Below, piece by piece: positions 24,402 through 33,284 of a stretch of 64,000 bases of DNA (the stretch's first letter is position 1; the number at the start of each line of letters is the position of its first letter). Source of the DNA: an uncultured Dysgonomonas sp. (lineage in GTDB: Bacteria > Bacteroidota > Bacteroidia > Bacteroidales > Dysgonomonadaceae). The stretch lies in NCBI RefSeq assembly GCF_900079725.1, contig NZ_LT599032.1:556948-620947 (forward strand), written 5' to 3'. The position numbers were made by a program, and so were the translations under genes. The notes below the pieces were generated by a model. That model saw only the letters and a list, made by a program, of their open reading frames with translations. It made no database searches and had not been told where the DNA came from.

Positions 24402-25811
24402 TTAAACATCCCTGCCCGGTTTCAATTGCTCTGCGTCATCGAATGTCAGAATGGAATTAACCAGTGTCGCCGCCAGATTACTTCCACCTTTTCGTCCTTC
24501 AACGATCAGTTTCGGCACATCTTTAAAGGGTTTGGTCATATGCTTGGATTCCCTGACATTTACGAAGCCGACCGGAGCAGCGATAATACCTGCCGGATGC
24601 GTTTTCTTCTTGCGTATGAGTTCGCACAATTCCATCAATGCCGTAGGGGCATTACCAAACACATACAAGGCATCGGGATGTTCTTCCGCCGCCAGACGGA
24701 TACCTGCCTGAGTACGGGTAATCTCCTTATCTTTTGCCAGTTGCGCAACACGCTCATCATGCAGATAACATTTCACCTCAACGCCAAGACGCTCCAATGC
24801 TCCTTTGCGGATGCCCGAGGCAACCATAGTCACATCCGTAACAATCGTTTTTACCTTTCCCGATATAAATTGATTATGGAGTTTCTCAACAGCTCCTTCA
24901 TCCGTATATAGTATATTCTCCATATCGAAATCGGCAGTCGTATGTATCGCATGCAGCAAAGCCCATTTCTTATCCAAAGGAATATCCTTCTTTTTCAGTT
25001 CGCTTTCTATGGTTCTGAAACTGCGGATCATTATATCCTGCCCGATACCGACATCATCTGTTTTAGACTCCCGATAATATCCTCTCGGTGTTACAATGTT
25101 CTGATTGTCGAAAATATAAGACTGGGAATTCCCGATAATAATTATGGTAAACATATCTATTTCCTCGGGGTCCAACTCTCCTAAAGTGGTTACGACCACC
25201 TCCTGCTCCTCCCGTCCCGCCTGACGTACATAGCCGACCGGGGTTTCGGGTGATCGTTCCTGGAGAAAAATTTCTATCAACCTGTATAGTTGCCAGTAAC
25301 GGCCATTGCTCCTCGGATTATAAACTGCCGTTACAAAATCGGCGGAGGCCGCGGCTATAATGCGCTTTTCTATCCTGTCCCACGGTGTCATCAGATCGGA
25401 TAAGGAAATAATACAGAAATCGTGTCCGACTGGTGCACCAAGTAGAGCCGCTGCCTTTTGGAAAGCACTGATACCCGGCAAGACATCGACAGCTATATCG
25501 CTTTGCTTTTCCTTTTTCATTTCGTACACCAGAGGAGCCATTCCGTAAATTCCGGAATCGCCCGAACTGATAACACAAACGGTACGCCCTTCTTCGGCAT
25601 GGCGGAAAGCTTCTTCTGCCCGTTCCCGTTCTTTCTTCATTCCCGTGTCGATACAAAGCGTCCCGGGACGGAGAATATCTTCTACAAACCGGAAATAATA
25701 TTTATAACCTACAACTACGTCCGATATCTTCAGCGCATCCAGTACGGCAGGAGTAATATCCTCCTGCGAACCCGGGCCTATCCCCGCAACAATAATTCTT
25801 CCTACTGACAT
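24402..25811 (-). CDS. cbiH-cbiC: Fused cobalt-precorrin-3 C17-methyltransferase / cobalt-precorrin-8 methylmutase
   Basis: 469 residues from ATG 25811 (MSVGRIIVAGIGPG). The frame is open upstream to 25955 but those codons lie inside the PepSY gene and lack homology. CbiH/CobJ is about 1-240: GIGPGSQEDITPAVLDAL, VISSGDSGIYGMA, PGISAFQKAAALLGAP and VTAVYNPRS. CbiC/CobH is about 265-469, with the catalytic-region histidine in LLHAIHTTADFDM, then TDVTMVASGI, GNAPTALMEL and PVGFVNVRESK. CbiH contracts the ring and methylates C17; CbiC moves the C11 methyl to C12. The fused steps are not consecutive. The start overlaps the upstream stop by 10 bp. Confidence 0.94.
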   Translation of the reverse strand: MSVGRIIVAGIGPGSQEDITPAVLDALKISDVVVGYKYYFRFVEDILRPGTLCIDTGMKKERERAEEAFRHAEEGRTVCVISSGDSGIYGMAPLVYEMKKEKQSDIAVDVLPGISAFQKAAALLGAPVGHDFCIISLSDLMTPWDRIEKRIIAAASADFVTAVYNPRSNGRYWQLYRLIEIFLQERSPETPVGYVRQAGREEQEVVVTTLGELDPEEIDMFTIIIIGNSQSYIFDNQNIVTPRGYYRESKTDDVGIGQDIMIRSFRTIESELKKKDIPLDKKWALLHAIHTTADFDMENILYTDEGAVEKLHNQFISGKVKTIVTDVTMVASGIRKGALERLGVEVKCYLHDERVAQLAKDKEITRTQAGIRLAAEEHPDALYVFGNAPTALMELCELIRKKKTHPAGIIAAPVGFVNVRESKHMTKPFKDVPKLIVEGRKGGSNLAATLVNSILTFDDAEQLKPGRDV

Positions 25812-27304
25812 ATATTCGTATTGTTTTTTTTCTTTGAACAAATATACTTTTTTAATCTCTTTATTTTCCTCTTTATATACCTGAATCCTAACCACACTCC
25901 CGTCAGGGAAACCAATGTTCCGCCAATCATAGTTGTCCACATCACTATGTTCCAAAGGACAGGGCGTTCTGCCAGAAATTTAAATTTAAAACTATGTAAA
26001 GCCTGATAAGACCAACGTCTTACTTTGGTATTATTATTAAAATAACGTGTATTCCCATTCTTCGGGTTAATGTAATATATACTGTTGTCGGCATCTTCGA
26101 CCTGTACTTTATATACAGGGAGAGGCAGGTGATCTGTCAATCCTACATAATAGTTGTCGTATTCGTCCATTAAGGATATAACCGCCGGTTCTTTATGAAG
26201 CAATGAGATACGGCTCTTAATAGCTGCTTCGTCCAGCTGCATGGCAAGCACAGATGTACCGGAAGCATCGATTGTATGCAAACGGTCATCTATTACAGCC
26301 TTGTATATTGGCTTTTGGCCGAAAAAACTCCATTCTATGGATTTTATCTGGCCGTGATATTTCTCATAAAGACGCCTGTAATCCAAGGTATAAGTACCGG
26401 ACTCTATTTTTTGTTTTGAATACAGCCTTTTCTCAGCCGATGGATCATGTACTTTTACCATCCATCCGGGCACTTTGGCCAGAGACATCATGCCGCTGAA
26501 AACGAAGGTAAAAACAAATATACCGAACATGAAGCCCAATATATGATGCCATTTATATGCAAACTTCCGATAAGGGCTCTTCATCTTTTTCTTCCGGCGA
26601 TATTCTTTTATATACGAACGGATGCCCAGTATCAGCCCGGCAATACACATAATGGAACCTATTCCCGAAAGCCATATGACAACATCCATCCATTGCTGCG
26701 AATTCTGACGGAGCGATGTAAAATATACCCAATGGGGTATCGCGCCCAGCCACGCCCAGAAGCGGCTGTCTTTGTCTGTAAACTGCAAGGCGTCTCCCGA
26801 TACGGACGAAACATATAACTGCGACTTCCCTTCATCTCCGAAGTAGAATTTATAGATAGGAAAATCTTTTCGTAAGGGCCCGAAAGGAATCCATTGCTCC
26901 AATTCCCGCAAAGTATCTACCCTGACAATTTCCGCCTGACACCAACGTTGGGCATAGGCTTTAATTTCCTGATAATCCGGCGGGGTTTTCAATTCCATGT
27001 CCGGACTTGCGGGAATCCGGTAAATACTATCGGATGTTTTTACTTCAAAAAAAGGAGTTCCGGCATAGGATTTCAGCGAAAGTGCGGATATTTCCTCATC
27101 CTTCGGGATATTATTAGCCAGTATGGAATCAAGAGCCGGCATATCTCCCTGCAATGTATCCATGTGCTTGTTTTTATCCCGCTCGGTTGCTTTTGGAAAT
27201 GTATGGTATATCATTACAAATCCGGACAGGAACCAAACGAGGAACAGGATACTGAGGATTGTCCCCAGTATCCTGTGAATAGAATATAGTATATTTTTCA
27301 GCAT
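25802..27304 (-). CDS. PepSY-associated membrane protein
   Basis: 500 residues with four membrane helices: about 10-32 (ILGTILSILFLVWFLSGFVM), 205-228, 255-278 and 455-478. Between the pairs lie large periplasmic PepSY-type domains, e.g. AVIDDRLHTIDASG and YKVQVEDADNSIYYINPKNG. The cytoplasmic end is very basic (KRKIKRLKKY). Family members accompany TonB siderophore receptors and are thought to help with metal release or ferric reduction in the periplasm. It starts 3 bp after the receptor gene and overlaps cbiH-cbiC, so it is translationally coupled inside the cobalamin arm, which suggests a role in cobalt or corrinoid/tetrapyrrole handling. Confidence 0.85.
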   Translation of the reverse strand: MLKNILYSIHRILGTILSILFLVWFLSGFVMIYHTFPKATERDKNKHMDTLQGDMPALDSILANNIPKDEEISALSLKSYAGTPFFEVKTSDSIYRIPASPDMELKTPPDYQEIKAYAQRWCQAEIVRVDTLRELEQWIPFGPLRKDFPIYKFYFGDEGKSQLYVSSVSGDALQFTDKDSRFWAWLGAIPHWVYFTSLRQNSQQWMDVVIWLSGIGSIMCIAGLILGIRSYIKEYRRKKKMKSPYRKFAYKWHHILGFMFGIFVFTFVFSGMMSLAKVPGWMVKVHDPSAEKRLYSKQKIESGTYTLDYRRLYEKYHGQIKSIEWSFFGQKPIYKAVIDDRLHTIDASGTSVLAMQLDEAAIKSRISLLHKEPAVISLMDEYDNYYVGLTDHLPLPVYKVQVEDADNSIYYINPKNGNTRYFNNNTKVRRWSYQALHSFKFKFLAERPVLWNIVMWTTMIGGTLVSLTGVWLGFRYIKRKIKRLKKYICSKKKNNTNICQ

Positions 27305-27307
27305 ATT

Positions 27308-29671
27308 CTACAGGCTGTATGCCAGCGTAAACAGATAATTGCGAGGCATGCTCGGCACCATCTGAGTACCCAATGACTGATTATAATATTTCTCATCAAA
27401 TACATTATTGACATTCGCCCTTAGCTGTATTCCATTTTTCAGTTTATACGAGACACCCAGATCGGTCAGCCAATATGCGGGATATACGACACCTTTGTCG
27501 ACTGTCCTGTATACATTATCTGTGTATGACACTGTCAGATTGAAACCCAGATTGCTGAACATCCCTTTAGATATCCGATAGTTTCCCGCCGCAAAAAACG
27601 TATTTTTGGGAATTCCTGCCAGACGCATCCCTTTTTGCACCTCTTCTTCCATGTATTCATTCTTCTTTATATCGCGGATAGTAGCATCGGTATAACCATA
27701 ACCGAAAGACAGGGCCGCATTATCTACAGGTGTAAGGGTCAGTTCCAACTCAAAGCCTTTCGATTCCGATGATCCGACAACACCTACTACACTTTTGGTT
27801 ACTCCGTCTTCGACCACTCCTGTTTTCAATGTTTTCTTCTCATTGTTTTTGCGGATATAGAATGCGCTTGCTGTTGCCTGTAAGATATTATTGTGAGAAT
27901 ATCGTACACCGATTTCCCCCTGATATCCCGTCTGAGGTTTGAATGCCTGATCTCCGTCTTTGGGTTCGAACCTGTTACCATCGGCATTGATATAGATAAT
28001 ATTAGAACTTACTATATCCCGGTACGGCATAAAGAAATTGGCAAAAGATCCATATACAGAAAGATTTGTAGCAGGTAAATAAACTGCGCCAAGCCTGTAT
28101 GTAAAAGAGGAAGTTGTAGTTTTGTCGAATTCAGGTTGATCTGAATATTTCCGTTCTTTTGATATTGGATTTATTGTGGCTGTGGCTGTTTTAAACAAAA
28201 AATGATCGAAACGGCCGGAAGCCATCACTTTAAATTGATCTGATAATTCCAGCAAGTTCTGTAGATAAACACCATTTGTAATATTCCGAGTCGCGGTTCC
28301 CGCGCTAAAATGAGGGTCCATATATCCCATACTGTGAGGATTATAAACAGGGACTTTAGAGTTCAAGCCGGGTCCGTCAATTAAATCAGAAAGTTGATAA
28401 GTTTTGTTTGTTTGAGGATTTGTACCTCCATAACCACGATAAGTATTGCGATGAAAATAAACGAAATTGTATCCTCCCAAATAATTATATTTCATACCGT
28501 TGTCAAACTCAATTTTCCCCGATGCTTCTAGCTGTTCGTTTATCACATGCACAGTATAAGCAAAACGCAATGGATATGTGAGTTGTACAGTATCCAGACA
28601 AATATATTGCTTTGTTTGTTCCTTTGTTTTCGCATCTACTTTCATATAATAATGATTGTATATAGGATCGGCACTCTCCATATAGGATAATGTTTCGGTA
28701 CTGAAATAATCAATATTATCGTAATTATACGCCAATCTGTTTTCAATCTTCAATGACTCCGACACCTTATTGCTATAACGGACTGAGACATTCGAACCGT
28801 TATTTTTCATAAAATCCGATTCATTGTTGTACCTCCACCGCCTGTTGAGGCCGGGAAGCATATCCCCCTTTGATAAATATTTACTACCATCAGCATTATA
28901 AACATCATTCGCCATAAACTGGGGCAGACCAATCTCCGTTCCATACCAGTCACGGTTAAAGCCGGCGCGTATATCCAGTTCCTGCTTGGCATCCAATTGT
29001 CCGCCCAAAGCGAAATAGCCGGAGAAACGTTTGTCGTTAGTATATCTGTAACCTTCGTTATCCGACCAGTTAACAACAGCCCTGTAATTGAACGGACCGA
29101 AAAATTTTCCACCGAAATCAATCATAGCCCTCTTATTATCCCATGACCCGTAGCTCATCAGTGCATTTAATGTGTTCTTTGATGTCGGTGCTTTTCTAAT
29201 CACGTTCAGAACACCACCGACTGTAGAATGCCCGTACAGAACAGAAGCCGGCCCTTTGAGCAATTCGATAGACTCTACCGAAGACAAATCGGGTAAAGGA
29301 GCAGAATTAGTAATAGAAGTACGTTCATCTCTCACCCCATCTATCATTATCGGTGTAAAATCGAATCCCCGAACTTCAAATTGCTGATATGCACCATAGG
29401 TAGTACGCATACGGGTGTTAGGCAAGAACTTTACAGCATCCTGCATATTCACAATACCTCTCATATCCAGGGTATTTGCCGATACTGTAGTTACAGAAAG
29501 CGGCAAATATTGGAGAGGCACGTTGAGTTTGCCTACTTCGTTCTTTTTCAGATTAGTACCCACAACCTCTACTTCCCGAATAGAGAAGATTGTGTCTGTC
29601 ATATTTTTATTTTGGGCAAATACATTGCCTATCATCATGGTACCGATGATTATATATAGATATTTTTTCAT
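27308..29671 (-). CDS. TonB-dependent siderophore-type outer-membrane receptor
   Basis: 787 residues. Signal peptide 1-19 (ending GNVFA). No carboxypeptidase-like extension. The plug spans about 35-165: IREVEVVG as TonB box region, PLSVTTVSANTL, PNTRMRT...YQQFEVRGFD, GVRDERTSITN and VESIELLKGPASVLYGHSTVGGVLN. The 22-stranded barrel follows and ends NYLFTLAYSL. The plug resembles siderophore receptors of the FhuA/FpvA type, not BtuB. It lies between the chelatase and PepSY genes in a riboswitch-led operon, so the ligand may be a cobalt chelate, corrinoid precursor or haem-like tetrapyrrole; no evidence decides. Confidence 0.88.
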   Translation of the reverse strand: MKKYLYIIIGTMMIGNVFAQNKNMTDTIFSIREVEVVGTNLKKNEVGKLNVPLQYLPLSVTTVSANTLDMRGIVNMQDAVKFLPNTRMRTTYGAYQQFEVRGFDFTPIMIDGVRDERTSITNSAPLPDLSSVESIELLKGPASVLYGHSTVGGVLNVIRKAPTSKNTLNALMSYGSWDNKRAMIDFGGKFFGPFNYRAVVNWSDNEGYRYTNDKRFSGYFALGGQLDAKQELDIRAGFNRDWYGTEIGLPQFMANDVYNADGSKYLSKGDMLPGLNRRWRYNNESDFMKNNGSNVSVRYSNKVSESLKIENRLAYNYDNIDYFSTETLSYMESADPIYNHYYMKVDAKTKEQTKQYICLDTVQLTYPLRFAYTVHVINEQLEASGKIEFDNGMKYNYLGGYNFVYFHRNTYRGYGGTNPQTNKTYQLSDLIDGPGLNSKVPVYNPHSMGYMDPHFSAGTATRNITNGVYLQNLLELSDQFKVMASGRFDHFLFKTATATINPISKERKYSDQPEFDKTTTSSFTYRLGAVYLPATNLSVYGSFANFFMPYRDIVSSNIIYINADGNRFEPKDGDQAFKPQTGYQGEIGVRYSHNNILQATASAFYIRKNNEKKTLKTGVVEDGVTKSVVGVVGSSESKGFELELTLTPVDNAALSFGYGYTDATIRDIKKNEYMEEEVQKGMRLAGIPKNTFFAAGNYRISKGMFSNLGFNLTVSYTDNVYRTVDKGVVYPAYWLTDLGVSYKLKNGIQLRANVNNVFDEKYYNQSLGTQMVPSMPRNYLFTLAYSL

Positions 29672-29688
29672 TTGTTTTTTGTCTTTTA

Positions 29689-30615
29689 TTAATGCATTAC
29701 TTCCCCCGTAACTTCATAGATGGCTTTTTTCTTCATTATTCCGATTTTACGGTGTCCGGCTTTAAATTTGAGATGGGAAATATACAAGTCCTGTATCGCT
29801 GGATTTTCCCCCAAGCCTTTCAACTGAAGTTCCACTGTGAATCCTTCTTCTTCCAAATCATTCTTCCAGTCTTCGGCAATATCGTTTTTTGCATGTTCAC
29901 CAGCCACAAACATAAAAGGAGTCAGCACAACTTTCTTCAGACCCGAAGCTTTCAGCTGCGCCAGCATGTCTTCAAAAGCGGGATAGCCTTCTATCGTACC
30001 CACAAAATGATTTTTATGCCCCTTTGCTTTCAGCATGTAATCGAGCATTGCATATTGAGCCGTAGTAGCATCGTATGTTCCGTGTCCTACCCAGACATAA
30101 GCTATCTGACTGTCAGTATCGTCTGTCAGTATTTCTGTTACCTTTTCATAATCTTCAGGAGTGTAAAGCAAGGGATTACCGATGCGTATATCTTTAAACA
30201 AGGGCTCCACTTCGTCTACATTCTTTTCCAGTGATTCCATTTCCACTCCGTCGATAATCGTAGATGCCTGTATCAAAACATGGGTATATCCATCTGCATG
30301 TAATTGTTTCAAAGCCTCTAACGGATTCTGTTTATTTATCCCCCGTTCGCCCAAGCGTTTGATAATTATGCGCGAGGTATAAGCTTCACGCAATTCCACT
30401 TCAGGAAATTCTTTCCTCACTTTATCATTCAGTGCATCTATGGTCAGCTCACGGGTATCGGCATGTGTAGTTCCAAAATGCACCATCAGAATAGCAGCCT
30501 TATCTCCCGGCTTCATCGTTTTGAAGAAATCGGAATGCTCATAATTTCCACCACCATGAGCAAAAAACGGTAAGACTGTAATATATAGTAATATAGTTGC
30601 TAAAATCTTTTTCAT
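29689..30615 (-). CDS. cbiK: Exported CbiK-type sirohydrochlorin cobaltochelatase
   Basis: 308 residues. Signal peptide 1-19 (ILATILLYITVLPFFA) followed by HGGGN, so the mature enzyme is periplasmic. The class II chelatase fold is complete: ILMVHFGTTHADTRELTIDAL, EAYTSRIIIKRL, and the three metal ligands His178 (WVGHGTYDATT), Glu209 (GTIEGYPAFED) and His241 (VAGEHAKNDI), matching Salmonella CbiK His145, Glu175 and His207. Cytoplasmic CbiK inserts cobalt into sirohydrochlorin. Periplasmic versions are known in Desulfovibrio (CbiK-P), and the related Porphyromonas IhtB is a haem-binding envelope protein. Location between two TonB receptors supports a tetrapyrrole or metal scavenging role as well as, or instead of, biosynthesis. 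Confidence 0.88.
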   Translation of the reverse strand: MKKILATILLYITVLPFFAHGGGNYEHSDFFKTMKPGDKAAILMVHFGTTHADTRELTIDALNDKVRKEFPEVELREAYTSRIIIKRLGERGINKQNPLEALKQLHADGYTHVLIQASTIIDGVEMESLEKNVDEVEPLFKDIRIGNPLLYTPEDYEKVTEILTDDTDSQIAYVWVGHGTYDATTAQYAMLDYMLKAKGHKNHFVGTIEGYPAFEDMLAQLKASGLKKVVLTPFMFVAGEHAKNDIAEDWKNDLEEEGFTVELQLKGLGENPAIQDLYISHLKFKAGHRKIGIMKKKAIYEVTGEVMH

Positions 30616-30624
30616 ATATCCTGA

Positions 30625-32802
30625 TTATTTGCTAAACTTTAAAGACAAACTCACATAGAAAACCCGTCCGGGAGACAGTGTAGCATAATTTGCGCCGAAA
30701 GGCTTGTCGTCCACAAAATCAAAAATATTTTCGATACCGAAGCCCGGTTCTACAACAAAACCGTTGAAATTCTTCAAACGATGGCGGGTAGCCAGATTCC
30801 ATTGATTATATGCGCGCGCAGGATCTTTATCTCCCATATAACGGCTGCTCTGTATCCGTCCGTTAAAGTTTATGTTCGAATCTACAATCCACCATTTTTT
30901 ATTCCAGTTTACATTTCCTGTACCAATATGCTTGCTGGAACGTACCAACGGCTTACCTGTATCGTAATCCTTGGAATTTACATAACTGTAGCCCAACCCT
31001 ATACTCAGTCCTGCTCCGAGATATGAATTCACGGAGGTTTCGAATCCGTTTACACGAGCTCTGGATGAATTGGTGTATACCTGTTTTTTCTTTATCCCTT
31101 CATTCTTTTCGTCTTCAGTTATCGTTTCGGTAACATCCCTTGTCTGGATAATATTCTTTATCCGGTTAATATACCCTGTAACAGAAACTGTCAGAAAATC
31201 GTTGTGGTATTCAGTATTGAGTGAGTAATAGTTGGATGATTCCGGTTTCAAATCGGAATTACCAAGGCTTAAAGTAGAACGTGTTATAGTCCTTGTATAT
31301 AGTTCTTTCATATCAGGAGCGCGGAATCCGGCTGAATAAGATGCCCTGAAATTGAAATGATCGAGTGAATACATTCCCGACAACTTTGGCGTAAGCCTGT
31401 TACCGAAAGCTTCATTATAAACATAGCGGAATCCCGGCACGAATTGCAGTTTGCTATCCAGCAGCTTTATCTCATCCTGCGCATATACCGAATATGTATA
31501 TACATCTCTCGAACCGTCTTTTGTATCCGACTGGCTTTCGATATAGTCCAACTGGTATTGCGTTCCTACCGAAAGACGATTGTACTTTCCTAAATTGAAT
31601 ATGCCTTTCAGATTGGCATCATAGTATTTCTGTCTTCTTTCTTTCGATTCTTCTCCGTTTTTATAATTTCCATCATCCTTGATGTATTCACGGTAATATT
31701 CAAAATTGTCAGTATATAAGTCCAATGTAATTACAGCCAGATCTTTAAGCATATACCTTGCTCCCGCTCCTATATTGTAATCTTCATATTTCATATTATA
31801 CGCATATGACGATACTGGTCTTTTCAGCTTCTTGTCATAGAGGCTTCCTTCTGCGTATATGCTTAGAGATTTAGCCGGCTTTACTGTGAATTTCTGACTC
31901 ACCACATCAGAATAATTCGTGTTCACAGCCATTTTATCAGTATCTATCAACTTATCTCCCGATGTTTCCTGTGTGTTCAACTGCCAGCCATCGCTTTGGT
32001 TGCGCTGAAAAGAAGTTGATGAGGACAGCCATTTGTAATTCACATCAGCGTTTATAGCCTGCGAAAATTGGCCATATTCGGCATAGCGGGTATCGGATGT
32101 TATATAGATGGATTCTTTAGGATTCTCAGTGATAATATTGATAACCCCTCCCATTGCCTCGGATCCATATAATGCAGATGCAGCACCTTTCAACACCTCT
32201 ATACGCTTTACATTCTTCATATTTATCCGCGACAGGTCTGTATTACCCGATACATCTCCTGCCAGTTTCTTTCCATCTACCAATACAAGGATGTAACGAT
32301 TGCTTAATCCGTTCATCTGCATATACGAACCCATAGCGTTAGTCATGAAAGAGAAGGATGGACTGATGGACATCATGGCATTTTCGAATGTAGGGACATT
32401 TATATTCTCCAGTTCCTTTTTGGTTATCATATCCATTGCTACAGGGGTATTCTTTAATCTGTTGTGCGTACCTGTACCTGTAACTACTACTTCATTAAGT
32501 TTTAGTGGGGATTTTTTTAAGACGAATAAGATATCTTCGCAGGAAGATGCAATATCAATCTTAGCTCCATTGTAGTCGAGTGTCGATGCTCTTAATCTGT
32601 GTTTGCCTTCGGGTACTCTCTGCAAACTAAACTCTCCGTTCTCGTCCGTCGAAGTTCCCAGTGTGGTATATTCGATCCATACACTGGCACCCGCAACAGG
32701 TTTCTCATTTTCATCCACGACTTTTCCCTTTAAGGTCATTTGGGCAAATGCCATGTTTACAATACAGCACAAGATGGCTGTAACCAATACTTTTTTTCTC
32801 AT
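30625..32802 (-). CDS. btuB: BtuB-like TonB-dependent receptor, first gene behind a cobalamin riboswitch
   Basis: 725 residues from ATG 32802 (MRKKVLVTAIL). A longer in-frame start at 32916 would begin inside the riboswitch, so it is rejected. Signal peptide 1-20 (NMAFAQ), then a carboxypeptidase-like regulatory domain (about 22-105: LKGKVVDENEKPVAGASVWI), then the plug: LNEVVVTGTGT, DMITKKELENINV, RYILVLVDGKKLAGD and RIEVLKGAASALYGSEAMGGVIN. The barrel ends GRVFYVSLSLKFSK. It imports cobalamin or other corrinoids across the outer membrane; the assignment rests on the riboswitch and BtuB-like plug. The gene begins the minus-strand arm and lies 9 bp before cbiK. Confidence 0.9.
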   Translation of the reverse strand: MRKKVLVTAILCCIVNMAFAQMTLKGKVVDENEKPVAGASVWIEYTTLGTSTDENGEFSLQRVPEGKHRLRASTLDYNGAKIDIASSCEDILFVLKKSPLKLNEVVVTGTGTHNRLKNTPVAMDMITKKELENINVPTFENAMMSISPSFSFMTNAMGSYMQMNGLSNRYILVLVDGKKLAGDVSGNTDLSRINMKNVKRIEVLKGAASALYGSEAMGGVINIITENPKESIYITSDTRYAEYGQFSQAINADVNYKWLSSSTSFQRNQSDGWQLNTQETSGDKLIDTDKMAVNTNYSDVVSQKFTVKPAKSLSIYAEGSLYDKKLKRPVSSYAYNMKYEDYNIGAGARYMLKDLAVITLDLYTDNFEYYREYIKDDGNYKNGEESKERRQKYYDANLKGIFNLGKYNRLSVGTQYQLDYIESQSDTKDGSRDVYTYSVYAQDEIKLLDSKLQFVPGFRYVYNEAFGNRLTPKLSGMYSLDHFNFRASYSAGFRAPDMKELYTRTITRSTLSLGNSDLKPESSNYYSLNTEYHNDFLTVSVTGYINRIKNIIQTRDVTETITEDEKNEGIKKKQVYTNSSRARVNGFETSVNSYLGAGLSIGLGYSYVNSKDYDTGKPLVRSSKHIGTGNVNWNKKWWIVDSNINFNGRIQSSRYMGDKDPARAYNQWNLATRHRLKNFNGFVVEPGFGIENIFDFVDDKPFGANYATLSPGRVFYVSLSLKFSK

Positions 32803-32868
32803 TAAAATGCGAAGTATAATGTTAGTAATTATATTCTTGGCCCCGAGAATATTTAATTTATTGTATGC

Positions 32869-33150
32869 TAGGCAGGTTTCCTGACTTACTCCATCTTTGA
32901 ACGGCCTTCCCGACATTCAGTTAACAGTGAGCAGTTAACAGTTAACAAAGAATTGATAACAGTTGACTGATGCACGATAACTTTCAATCAGTGGTATTTG
33001 GTCTTGTTCAAAGACTTTTTTCAGAAACATTGTTAACCGATGACTGTTAACTGTTAACTGAATAGAGCTTACAGTAGCGGGCACTGTTCCGGACTTTAAC
33101 CGGATTCCCTTTTATGTAAAAAGACGGATGTCTGTTTACATCACCTTAGC
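32869..33150 (-). promoter_or_regulatory. Cobalamin riboswitch with repeat inserts, controlling the btuB-cbiK arm
   Basis: On the minus strand, in order: GGTG (33145-33142), AAAAGGGAATCCGG, GCCCGC-TACTG-TAAGC (ending 33068), CTTTGAAC (33013-33006), ACCACTG, GGGAAGGCC, GTTCAAAG (32902-32895) and the B12 box AAGTCAGGAAACCTGCC ending at 32871. As in the other copy, two CAGTTAACAGT-type inserts occur, at 33063-33031 and 32947-32915. They are complementary at 28 of 33 positions. The two aptamers are homologous through inserts and core alike, so they probably arose by duplication. Confidence 0.9.
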
Positions 33151-33154
33151 GGCG

Positions 33155-33163
33155 GCAAAGTTA
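33155..33163 (-). promoter_or_regulatory. Promoter -7 element of the btuB-cbiK arm
   Basis: TAACTTTGC on the minus strand matches TAnnTTTG and lies 10 bp before the riboswitch GGTG, the same spacing as in the cbiL operon. Confidence 0.5.
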
Positions 33164-33257
33164 ATTTTTTTAAATATCAGAAAAAAGTATTTAAGGAAAT
33201 AATTTGCATCTATGTTATTTTCTATATATCGATACAGGTTTCATATCTCATATTTTA

Positions 33258-33266
33258 TACTTTTGC
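33258..33266 (+). promoter_or_regulatory. Promoter -7 element of cbiA
   Basis: TACTTTTGC matches TAnnTTTG and lies 18 bp before the ATG at 33285. It is outside the riboswitch, which faces the other way. Confidence 0.45.
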
Positions 33267-33284
33267 TGAAGAAAAAGAAGAATC

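Noticed and set aside
25812-25955. Longer cbiH-cbiC reading frame starting at 25955
   Set aside because: The extra codons are inside the PepSY gene and have no methylase homology; MSVGRIIVAGIGPG at 25811 is the standard start.
32803-32916. Longer btuB reading frame starting at 32916
   Set aside because: The added 38 codons lie over the riboswitch B12 box and lack a signal peptide; a proper signal peptide begins at ATG 32802.
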